Shown here: positions 57,118 to 64,000 of the stretch, piece by piece | How positions within the stretch are numbered: the first letter of the stretch is position 1 | Layout of the letters: every line of letters starts with the position of its first letter | Source: Bacteroidaceae bacterium | GTDB taxonomy: Bacteria > Bacteroidota > Bacteroidia > Bacteroidales > Bacteroidaceae | DNA: 64,000 bases | Assembly: GCA_017481875.1 (NCBI GenBank) | Contig: JAFUOP010000006.1 | Span: 1 to 64,000 of the forward strand | Direction of reading: 5' to 3' | Made by a program: the position numbers and the translations under genes | The notes under the pieces: model-generated | What the model saw: the letters and a program-made list of their open reading frames with translations, nothing else | Told to the model about the DNA's origin: nothing | The model's database searches: none

Positions 57118-58116
57118 ATGGACCTTACCAATTCCAAAGTAGCAATTATGGGTGGCGGTAGCTGGGCAACAGCTATTGCAAAAGTATTGCTGAGCAATGT
57201 AGATAGCATTAACTGGTACATAAGACGCGACGACCGCATTGAGGATTTCAAACGCCTGGGGCACAACCCCGCCTACCTCTCATCGGTTATGTTCGACACC
57301 AACAGAATAAACTTTTCTTCGGATATTAACAAGATTGTGAAGGAGTCGGACATATTGGTATTTGTTACCCCATCGCCCTACCTCAAGAACCACCTTAAGA
57401 AGCTTAAAACAGACCTCGAGGACAAGTTCATCGTAAATGCTATCAAAGGTATAGTTCCCGATGAGAACCTCATAATTTCGGAATATTTCCACAAGGCATA
57501 CAACGTGCCCTATGAAAATATTGCTGCTATTGCAGGCCCCTGCCACGCCGAGGAGGTGGCACTCGAGCGTCTTTCATACCTCACCGTGGGTTGTTCAAGC
57601 ATAGACCACGCAAAGCAGTTTGCGCAAAAGCTTGCCAATAGTTTCATAAAGACATCGGTGAGCGACGACGTTGTGGGCATAGAGTATGGCTCAGTTCTCA
57701 AGAATATATATGCTATTGCTGCCGGTATATGCAGCGGACTTAAGTATGGCGATAACTTCCAAGCAGTGCTTATGTCGAATGCAGTTATAGAGATGAATCG
57801 TTTTATAAACGTCATTCACCCAATAGAGCGCACAATTATGGATTCGGTATATTTGGGCGACCTCTTGGTTACAGGCTACTCCAACTTCAGCCGTAACCGT
57901 GTATTCGGTACTATGATAGGAAAAGGATATTCTGTAAAAAGTGCACAGATTGAAATGGAGATGATTGCCGAAGGCTACTACGGAGCAAAGTGTATAAAAG
58001 AGATAAACGAGCACTACCGCGTGAACACTCCCATAATAGATGCCGTTTATAATATTTTGTACGAGGGCATTTCACCCGTTATAGAGATAAAATTGCTCAC
58101 CGACGCATTTAAATAA
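57118..58116 (+). CDS. gpsA: Glycerol-3-phosphate dehydrogenase [NAD(P)+]
   Basis: A 332-residue cytosolic enzyme that reduces dihydroxyacetone phosphate to glycerol-3-phosphate for phospholipid synthesis. NAD-binding GGGSWATAIAKVL, FVTPSPYLKNHL, the catalytic Lys in VNAIKGIVPDEN, AGPCHAEEVAL, and KNIYAIAAGICSGLKYGDNFQA with the second Lys. GpsA is complete and of normal length. pgi follows 34 bp downstream. Confidence 0.95.
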   Translation: MDLTNSKVAIMGGGSWATAIAKVLLSNVDSINWYIRRDDRIEDFKRLGHNPAYLSSVMFDTNRINFSSDINKIVKESDILVFVTPSPYLKNHLKKLKTDLEDKFIVNAIKGIVPDENLIISEYFHKAYNVPYENIAAIAGPCHAEEVALERLSYLTVGCSSIDHAKQFAQKLANSFIKTSVSDDVVGIEYGSVLKNIYAIAAGICSGLKYGDNFQAVLMSNAVIEMNRFINVIHPIERTIMDSVYLGDLLVTGYSNFSRNRVFGTMIGKGYSVKSAQIEMEMIAEGYYGAKCIKEINEHYRVNTPIIDAVYNILYEGISPVIEIKLLTDAFK

Positions 58117-58150
58117 GAAATTAAAAGTAACTAAATAAAAACATACAATT

Positions 58151-59494
58151 ATGGAAAATATCAAACTAAACATAGACAAAGTATTGAGCTTTGTTTCAAA
58201 AGAGCAGATTATGGCTTTGGAGCCTGCGGTAAAAAAGGCACAAGCCGGCCTGGAAGAGGGAAACCTCCCCGGTAACGATTTCTTGGGTTGGTTGCACCTG
58301 CCCTCTTCAATTACAAAAGAGTTCATCGAGGAGATAAATGCAACAGCAGCTACACTGCGTGAAAATTGCGATGTTGTGGTTGTAGCAGGTATTGGTGGCA
58401 GCTACTTGGGTGCACGTGCCGTTATAGAGGCATTGAGCAACAATTTTGCAGCAATGATGCCCACCACAGGCAACCCCCGTGTTATTTTTGCCGGGCACAA
58501 CATAAGCGAGGACTACCTGAGTGAGCTCACTACCTTCCTTGCCGACAAGAAATTTGGTGTTATCAATATCTCAAAGTCGGGTACTACTACCGAGACTGCT
58601 CTCGCATTCCGCCTTTTAAAGAAGCAGTGCGAGGAGCAACGTGGAAAAGAGACTGCAAGCAAGGTTATTGTGGCTATTACCGATGCAGTTAAGGGTGCCG
58701 CACGCATCACTGCCGACAAAGAGGGTTACAAGAGCTTTATTATCCCCGACAACGTTGGTGGCCGTTTCTCGGTACTCACCCCCGTGGGCTTGCTCCCCAT
58801 TGCTGTTGCCGGGTTCGACATAGACACTCTTGTAAAAGGCGCACAGGATATGGAAAAGGCTTGTGCCCCCACAGTTCCCTTTGAGGAGAACATTGCTGCA
58901 ATGTATGCAGCCACACGTAACGCTCTCTATGCAAGTGGCAAGAAGATAGAGATACTTGTAAATTACCAACCCAAGCTGCACTTTACATCGGAGTGGTGGA
59001 AACAGCTCTACGGCGAGAGCGAGGGCAAGGAGAACAAAGGTATCTTCCCCGCATCGGTAGATTTTACAACCGACCTTCACTCTATGGGACAATGGATTCA
59101 AGAGGGCGAGCGCACAATCTTTGAGACTGTACTTTCTATTGAAAAGCCCAACAGCTCACTTATAGTTCCCAGTGACGAGGCCAACCTCGACGGCCTTAAC
59201 TTCCTCGCAGGCAAGCACGTAGATGAGGTAAATAAAATGGCCGAGCTTGGCACACAGCTTGCACACGTCGATGGCGGTGTGCCCAATATGCGCATTTCAA
59301 TCCCCAAGCTTAATGAGTATTACATTGGGCAGCTCATCTATTTCTTTGAGATTGGTTGCGGTATAAGCGGCTACGTACTTGGAGTGAACCCCTTCAACCA
59401 ACCCGGTGTGGAAGCATACAAAAAGAATATGTTTGCACTGCTCGACAAACCAGGTTACGAGGCAGAAAGCAAGGCTATACGCGCAAGACTATAA
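58151..59494 (+). CDS. pgi: Glucose-6-phosphate isomerase
   Basis: A 447-residue cytosolic enzyme linking glucose-6-phosphate and fructose-6-phosphate. Short bacterial form: [35 protein letters not shown], the PGI signature near [17 protein letters not shown], and late [19 protein letters not shown]. The last base of its stop TAA is the first base of the next ATG (TAATG), so the downstream HAD gene is translationally coupled. Confidence 0.96.
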   Translation: MENIKLNIDKVLSFVSKEQIMALEPAVKKAQAGLEEGNLPGNDFLGWLHLPSSITKEFIEEINATAATLRENCDVVVVAGIGGSYLGARAVIEALSNNFAAMMPTTGNPRVIFAGHNISEDYLSELTTFLADKKFGVINISKSGTTTETALAFRLLKKQCEEQRGKETASKVIVAITDAVKGAARITADKEGYKSFIIPDNVGGRFSVLTPVGLLPIAVAGFDIDTLVKGAQDMEKACAPTVPFEENIAAMYAATRNALYASGKKIEILVNYQPKLHFTSEWWKQLYGESEGKENKGIFPASVDFTTDLHSMGQWIQEGERTIFETVLSIEKPNSSLIVPSDEANLDGLNFLAGKHVDEVNKMAELGTQLAHVDGGVPNMRISIPKLNEYYIGQLIYFFEIGCGISGYVLGVNPFNQPGVEAYKKNMFALLDKPGYEAESKAIRARL

Positions 59495-60228
59495 TGGATT
59501 ACAAAGAGATTATAAACAAATACACGCAACTGCAAGGGCACAAGACCTTGCAGTTGCGTGCTGTATTGTTCGACATGGACGGGGTGCTATTCGACTCTAT
59601 GCCTTTTCACGCAAGAGCTTGGTCGAAAGTGATGACAGATGCAGGTTTTAAGTTCAGCGAAGAAGATGTATATATGAACGAGGGACGCACGGGTGCCGAC
59701 ACCATAAACACCGCCAGCCTCGCACAGTTTGGCAAGCCCGCCACACAAGAACTTATAGATGCTCTGTGCAAAGCAAAATGCGAAATATTCGATACTTACC
59801 CCAAGACACCACGCATGCAGGGAGCACTGGAACTTGTAAAAAAGGTAAAGGAGAGTGGGCTCACCCCTATGATTGTAACAGGCTCGGGCACCCCCACCCT
59901 GCTTGGACGCATACAAGAGAACTTCCCGGGGTTATTCAGCGAAAACCACATTGTAACAAGCTTTAATGTAAAGCGTGGCAAACCATACCCCGACCCCTAT
60001 CTGCTGGCACTCGAAAAAGGAGGATTTGCGCCCAATGAGGCTATTGTTATAGAGAATGCACCGCTTGGTGTAACAGCCGGTGTTGCAGCAGGGCTGTTCA
60101 CTTTAGCAGCCAATACAGGCCCGCTGAACCCCAATGTACTATACAACGCGGGAGCGAATATGGTATTCCCATCGGTGGAAGCAATAGCCAACGACTGGAA
60201 CAACCTACTCGCTGCACTCAAAGGATAA
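59494..60228 (+). CDS. HAD-superfamily phosphatase, beta-phosphoglucomutase-like
   Basis: A 244-residue cytosolic enzyme. HAD motif I FDMDGVLFDSMPFHA (nucleophile Asp), motif II VTGSGTPTLLGR, motif III Lys in VKRGKPYPDPYL, and motif IV VIENAPLGVTAGVAAG. A cap domain lies at about 45-120. It likely dephosphorylates a sugar phosphate or converts beta-glucose-1-phosphate; the substrate is not readable. The frame extends upstream through pgi, but the coupled ATG at 59494 is the right start. Confidence 0.88.
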   Translation: MDYKEIINKYTQLQGHKTLQLRAVLFDMDGVLFDSMPFHARAWSKVMTDAGFKFSEEDVYMNEGRTGADTINTASLAQFGKPATQELIDALCKAKCEIFDTYPKTPRMQGALELVKKVKESGLTPMIVTGSGTPTLLGRIQENFPGLFSENHIVTSFNVKRGKPYPDPYLLALEKGGFAPNEAIVIENAPLGVTAGVAAGLFTLAANTGPLNPNVLYNAGANMVFPSVEAIANDWNNLLAALKG

Positions 60229-60236
60229 TTTTCACT

Positions 60237-61073
60237 ATGAAGCAACTTGCAAAGACTATTAACGAAGCATTGAGCCCCCACTACACACAAGGCGAGGTGA
60301 GTGCTCTTGCCCGCATTATAGCCACAGAGTTGCTTGGCATATCCCAAACGACATACTACCTTAAAGACGAAGTAACACTCACAACCGCAGAGAAAGAGAA
60401 GCTCACCGACGCACTCACGAGGCTGCAAAAAGAGGAACCTATACAATATATTTTAGGCTATAGCGATTTTTGTGGCCTGCGGTTCAAGGTAACACCTGCT
60501 GTGCTCATACCCCGCCCCGAGACAAGCGAGCTCGTGGAGTGGATAAAAACAGAGTGTGGCACAGCAAAAAAACTGCTCGACATAGGCACAGGCAGCGGCT
60601 GTATAGCAGTGAGCCTTGCAAAACAACTGCCACACACCAATGTAACAGCGTGGGACATATCACCCGCAGCACTTGAAGTAGCACAAGAAAACAACCACGC
60701 CAACGGTTGCAATGTGCAATTCGAGCAGCACGACATACTCACATACACCCCTGTAACCGAGCAATTCGACATAATTGTAAGCAATCCACCATACATAAAA
60801 GAGAGTGAAAAGGAGGCAATGGAAAACAACGTGCTGCTGTGGGAGCCCCATTTAGCACTCTTTATCCCCAACGACACACCACTGCTATTCTACTGCGCTA
60901 TAGCCCAAAAAGCACTCACAATGCTCTCCACAGGCGGCAAGTTGTTTTTTGAGATAAACCGTGAGCACAGTGCCGAAGTTATGGCAATGCTGCAACAAAT
61001 GGGCTACCGGGATATCACTTTGCGCAAAGACTTTGCCCACAACGACCGCATGATAAAAGCCGTTAAAGACTAA
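60237..61073 (+). CDS. prmC: Release factor glutamine methyltransferase
   Basis: A 278-residue SAM-dependent enzyme that methylates the Gln of the GGQ motif in RF1 and RF2. An N-terminal helical domain (1-80), the SAM-binding LLDIGTGSGCIAVSLA (about 110-125), and the catalytic NPPYI (VSNPPYIKESE). It lies 8 bp after the HAD gene and 21 bp before recX, in the same run. Confidence 0.94.
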   Translation: MKQLAKTINEALSPHYTQGEVSALARIIATELLGISQTTYYLKDEVTLTTAEKEKLTDALTRLQKEEPIQYILGYSDFCGLRFKVTPAVLIPRPETSELVEWIKTECGTAKKLLDIGTGSGCIAVSLAKQLPHTNVTAWDISPAALEVAQENNHANGCNVQFEQHDILTYTPVTEQFDIIVSNPPYIKESEKEAMENNVLLWEPHLALFIPNDTPLLFYCAIAQKALTMLSTGGKLFFEINREHSAEVMAMLQQMGYRDITLRKDFAHNDRMIKAVKD

Positions 61074-61094
61074 CAAAGCACTGATAAAAAACTT

Positions 61095-61568
61095 ATGAAA
61101 CCCTTTTCCCCTGCCGAAGCACTAAACAAAGCCGCAGCCTACTGCACGCTGTGCGAGCGATGCACAAGCGAGGTGAGCAAAAAACTCACCACGTGGGGCG
61201 TGTCGCCTACCGAGCAACAAAGAATTATAGACAGGCTGCAAGAGGAGGGGTTTATAAACGAGGAGCGTTATTGTCGCGCTTTTGTAAACGACAAAATACG
61301 TTTCAACCGCTGGGGAAAAGTAAAAATAACAGCCGCACTTTATGAGAAACGATTGCCACGGGAATACATAGCTCAGGCCATTGAAGAGATAGACGAAGAG
61401 GTGTATATGCATACACTGCGCGACCTCGTGGCTACCAAGCAAAAAGAACTTAAAGGCGACGATTTTGCCACCAAGCAAAAGATTATACGCTTTGCAGCAT
61501 CGCGCGGATTTGAACACGCAAAAATTCTGCAAATAATAAAATGCGACAGTTATGAAATGGATATCTGA
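61095..61568 (+). CDS. recX: Regulatory protein RecX
   Basis: A 157-residue helical protein that limits RecA filament extension. Three-helix tandem repeats: AAAYCTLCERCTSEVSKKLTTWGV, IIDRLQEEGFINEERYCRAFVNDKIRFNRWGKVKI, AALYEKRLPREYIAQAIEEI, and FAASRGFEHAKILQII. All are typical RecX features. It is encoded away from recA, as is usual in Bacteroidota. It overlaps comF by 17 bp. Confidence 0.9.
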   Translation: MKPFSPAEALNKAAAYCTLCERCTSEVSKKLTTWGVSPTEQQRIIDRLQEEGFINEERYCRAFVNDKIRFNRWGKVKITAALYEKRLPREYIAQAIEEIDEEVYMHTLRDLVATKQKELKGDDFATKQKIIRFAASRGFEHAKILQIIKCDSYEMDI

Positions 61569-62241
61569 CCTCATAGATCTCATACTGCCACGCTACTGTG
61601 CCGTGTGTGGCACCATTCTCTCGCCAAACGAACAGGACTTGTGCCTCAACTGCCTGTGCCGGCTTCCACGCATAGACAGCATACGAATGCAAGAGATAGA
61701 AAAACTTTTTTGGGGAATTGTTCCCGTGGAACGTGCCGCATCATATATCTACTACCAAAAAGGCTCGCCCTACAACAACCTACTTCACAAAATAAAATAC
61801 AAGAACCACCCCGAGGCTGCAACACACCTTGCAACTTCCGCTGCCCACGAACTGCAAGAAAGTGGATTCTTTGAAGGAATTGATGCAATTATAGCACTGC
61901 CACTATCGAAAAAAAAGGAGCGTAAACGCGGTTACAACCAGTGCGACTACATAGCCAAAGGATTATCGGCAGTGAGCAAAATACCGGTGCTTAAAGGTTG
62001 CGTCGAACGTACAAAAGCAAATGAGACACAAACACACAAAAGCCGCGAAGAGAGGTGGAAAAATGTAGAAGGAATATTCACAATCGCCAACCCCGATGCT
62101 TTACAAGGCAAGCATATACTGCTTATAGATGATGTACTCACAACAGGAGCAACTATAGCATCGTGCGCAAAGAGCATCACGGCTCTACCCGATACACGCG
62201 TAAGCCTTTTCACTTTAGCCTATTCGTACAACAAAATTTAA
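61552..62241 (+). CDS. ComF-family phosphoribosyltransferase
   Basis: A 229-residue protein with a zinc-finger-like N-terminus (LPRYCAVCGTIL, then LCLNCLCRLP, four Cys) and a PRTase domain with the PRPP loop LLIDDVLTTGATI near the end. ComF is needed for DNA uptake in naturally competent bacteria, but members are also widespread in species without known competence, so the role here is uncertain. It overlaps recX; a promoter in between is unlikely. Confidence 0.88.
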   Translation: MKWISDLIDLILPRYCAVCGTILSPNEQDLCLNCLCRLPRIDSIRMQEIEKLFWGIVPVERAASYIYYQKGSPYNNLLHKIKYKNHPEAATHLATSAAHELQESGFFEGIDAIIALPLSKKKERKRGYNQCDYIAKGLSAVSKIPVLKGCVERTKANETQTHKSREERWKNVEGIFTIANPDALQGKHILLIDDVLTTGATIASCAKSITALPDTRVSLFTLAYSYNKI

Positions 62242-62384
62242 CTGTTCTCCACAAACAAGAAGCATTAAACACCGGCAAAAGACAAAAAGATATCTGTTAT
62301 AAATGATTTTTAACATAAAAAAACGCTTTAACATATTTTTTTTAATCCATTATTTGTACTTTAGCGCATTAACCTAAAACTATA

Positions 62385-63083
62385 TTGATTATGAAAAAGT
62401 ATTTAGCAGAAGCAGTGGGTACAATGGTACTCGTGCTTATGGGTTGCGGCACAGCCGTGAGCCTCGGTTGCACATCTAACGACCCCGCGCTTGCATCTAC
62501 CGTTGTAGGTACAGCTATGGCATTCGGTCTTGCGGTTGTTGCTATGGCCTACACCATTGGTGGTATAAGCGGTTGCCACATCAACCCCGCAATTACACTT
62601 GGAGTGTTGCTCAGTGGCCGTATCAAGGGAAAGGACGCAGCAATGTATATGCTGTTCCAGGTTATCGGTGCCATTATAGGTGCTGCAGTTCTCTACCTAT
62701 GCACAACTACAAGCGGTGATGCAGTTGCAGGAACAGGTGCCAATGCTTGCCAACCCGGTGTGAGCATTATTGGCGGCCTTGTTGCAGAAATTGTATTTAC
62801 TGCAATTTTTGTACTTGTAGTTCTTGGTACAACCGATGAGAAGAAAGGCGCAGGCGCATTTGCAGGCCTTGCCATTGGTCTATCTCTAATTCTTGTTCAC
62901 CTTGTATGCATTCGCTACACTGGAACATCGGTAAACCCCGCACGCTCAATAGGCCCCGCACTATTCCAAGGCGGTGAGGCTCTGCAGCAATTGTGGATAT
63001 TTATTGTTGGCCCATTCATTGGAGCTGCAATAGCAGCACTTATATGGAAAGTTATCGGTTGCGATTGCAAATGCAGCAAATAA
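62385..63083 (+). CDS. Aquaporin (MIP channel, AqpZ-like)
   Basis: A 232-residue inner-membrane water or small-solute channel with six helices and two half-helices. The NPA motifs are INPAITLG (about 66) and VNPARSIGP (about 184). Selectivity filter features such as the Arg after the second NPA (NPARS) favour a water channel rather than a glycerol channel. Its Cys-rich end (GCDCKCSK) is unusual. It has its own upstream region and a strong terminator. Confidence 0.93.
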   Translation: MIMKKYLAEAVGTMVLVLMGCGTAVSLGCTSNDPALASTVVGTAMAFGLAVVAMAYTIGGISGCHINPAITLGVLLSGRIKGKDAAMYMLFQVIGAIIGAAVLYLCTTTSGDAVAGTGANACQPGVSIIGGLVAEIVFTAIFVLVVLGTTDEKKGAGAFAGLAIGLSLILVHLVCIRYTGTSVNPARSIGPALFQGGEALQQLWIFIVGPFIGAAIAALIWKVIGCDCKCSK

Positions 63084-63102
63084 CATACCATTTTAAACCA
63101 TT

Positions 63103-63138
63103 ATAAAAAAACCATCTCACGTGAGATGGTTTTTTTAT
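63103..63138. terminator. Bidirectional terminator between the aquaporin and DUF2027 genes
   Basis: A perfect 36 bp palindrome (arms of 18: ATAAAAAAACCATCTCAC) with A-rich and T-rich ends for convergent genes. Confidence 0.9.
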
Positions 63139-63154
63139 GAGCCAATTGTAGCCA

Positions 63155-64000
63155 TTATTTAATTATTACCATTGTAGCACCAAAGCCATACTTTTGGAAC
63201 GATGCATCTTGCGATATACAACGTGGATATTTACGCCGCAATTCCTGTGCAATAGCATTGCGCAACACACCCTCACCCTTACCGTGAATAAACACTATGC
63301 GCTTGCCCTTCTCCTTTATATACTCGTCGAGAGTTTTGCGTACCACATCGAGCTGATAACGCAGAATATCAAAATTATTCATACCTGCAGTGCTGTCGAG
63401 TAGTTCGTTTATGTGTAAATCTACCTCCAATATATCACTGCCTTTGGTTATTTTCTGAGCCTGTGGCCTCTGTTGTGGTGCATCACCTTTCTTCTTCTCT
63501 AAAATAACTTTCTGCAACTCCTCGGCAGAAGCAAAAATCTCCTTTGTAGGTTTATCATCTACTACAAGGTCGTAAATAAGAGCACCCTCATCGAAATAGG
63601 GATTTTCGCGAAACAGGTGCAACTTGTAAAATTTCACAGTATCAATGCGTCGTTCAATATTCATTGCAACCTTTAGCGCAAAAGGCTTTTTATCCTTAAA
63701 TGGAAGCAACTGCACACATACGTGCTCAATGTCGTTAAGCTCCTCACGCCCAAACTCCTCAATAAACATTTTTGAATTTGGCTCTAACAAACCTTTAGAA
63801 CGCAACTGCCAACTGCGCCCCGACGCCGATAAATAAGAAAAATAGAGAGAATAGTTACTATCGTTTATCATGTATGCCTCGAAACGAGAATTGGACAAAG
63901 CCTTCTCCTCCATAGGAAGAAAAGCCAATGCCACATTAAGACGCTCACCCTCGGGGCGTTCCATTGGGCGATAAGAAACAATTGGCTCGCACTCTTCAGG
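63155..64000 (-). CDS. DUF2027-Smr domain protein, N-terminus beyond the right edge
   Basis: The minus-strand frame is still open at the window end (12 codons upstream of the first internal ATG), so the start is missing. The visible part shows the middle of a DUF2027 region and a C-terminal Smr domain: ILEVDLHINELLDSTAGM, IVFIHGKGEGVLRNAIAQELRRKYP and YGFGATMVI. Smr domains of this type nick or bind nucleic acid (MutS2-like) or rescue ribosomes. The DLHI and HGKG motifs are intact. Found mainly in Bacteroidota. Confidence 0.9.
   Translation of the reverse strand, partial: PEECEPIVSYRPMERPEGERLNVALAFLPMEEKALSNSRFEAYMINDSNYSLYFSYLSASGRSWQLRSKGLLEPNSKMFIEEFGREELNDIEHVCVQLLPFKDKKPFALKVAMNIERRIDTVKFYKLHLFRENPYFDEGALIYDLVVDDKPTKEIFASAEELQKVILEKKKGDAPQQRPQAQKITKGSDILEVDLHINELLDSTAGMNNFDILRYQLDVVRKTLDEYIKEKGKRIVFIHGKGEGVLRNAIAQELRRKYPRCISQDASFQKYGFGATMVIIK

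Noticed and set aside
59356..59493. Longer N-terminus of the HAD phosphatase within pgi
   Set aside because: Arg-rich residues without similarity to HAD proteins; the TAATG-coupled start is the usual arrangement.
1..64000. CRISPR arrays, tRNA or rRNA genes, insertion sequences
   Set aside because: I looked for regularly spaced repeats, cloverleaf patterns and transposase frames and saw none in the window.

Overview
The window is a 64 kb piece of a Bacteroidales chromosome (phylum Bacteroidota), probably from a gut-type lineage near Bacteroidaceae, Prevotellaceae or Muribaculaceae. Three things point there. Several families found mainly or only in Bacteroidota are present (DUF3276, DUF4199, DUF4923, DUF5606, DUF6048/DUF6452, DUF2027-Smr, a long NusB, a TPR-PD40 protein). 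Promoters follow the Bacteroides pattern, -33 TTTG and -7 TAnnTTTG. Shine-Dalgarno sequences are largely absent. I see no tRNA, rRNA, insertion sequence or CRISPR array. One structural RNA is present: the SRP RNA, on the minus strand at 37464-37573.

Layout. Positions 1-8222 are an AT-rich accessory module, all on the minus strand. In transcription order it holds an XRE-type HTH regulator, a PLD-DEAD helicase-DUF3427 protein, a NUDIX hydrolase, a 1256-residue protein of unknown function with a nuclease-like N-terminus, and then a VbhA-like antitoxin whose frame runs, past one UAA, into a Fic domain cut by the window edge. This is the best candidate for an undescribed (probably defence) system. 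A gene-poor, hairpin-rich stretch (8223-9190) separates it from the core genome. Positions 9191-16488 (minus) carry an aldo/keto reductase, mnmE, a nucleoside phosphorylase and a TPR/PD40-NfeD-FloA operon whose FloA has an extra exported N-terminal domain. Positions 16701-25214 (plus) hold a TtcA-type tRNA thiolase, a DMT-family membrane protein, a FAS1 lipoprotein, nadE and clpB. Positions 25285-30917 (minus) hold DUF4923, DUF5606, the nusB-yajC-ybbR-coaE operon and a double-ABC ATPase. Positions 31118-37215 hold DUF3276, rplY-pth-S4, then pepT with a thioesterase gene (minus), eno (plus) and an SGNH hydrolase (minus). Positions 37945-44344 (plus) hold a large secreted multidomain protein, DUF4199, a GT2 glycosyltransferase, two envelope proteins and apbE. 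From 44402 to the end come marC, rpsA, rnz, an ECF sigma-factor operon, mazG, valS, a coiled-coil protein, a UDP-glucuronate decarboxylase, lysS, gpsA, pgi, a HAD phosphatase, prmC, recX, comF, an aquaporin and a truncated DUF2027-Smr gene.

How it works together. Most of the window is housekeeping: translation (mnmE, ttcA, rplY, pth, rpsA, valS, lysS, prmC, rnz, SRP RNA), central metabolism (eno, pgi, gpsA, nadE, coaE), protein quality control and export (clpB, yajC, SRP RNA) and envelope functions. Perfect hairpin terminators, many shared between convergent genes, separate the transcription units cleanly. Points of special interest are the accessory operon, the UAA between antitoxin and Fic, the FloA fusion, a terminator-like hairpin inside pth, and a NadE whose glutaminase Cys is displaced.
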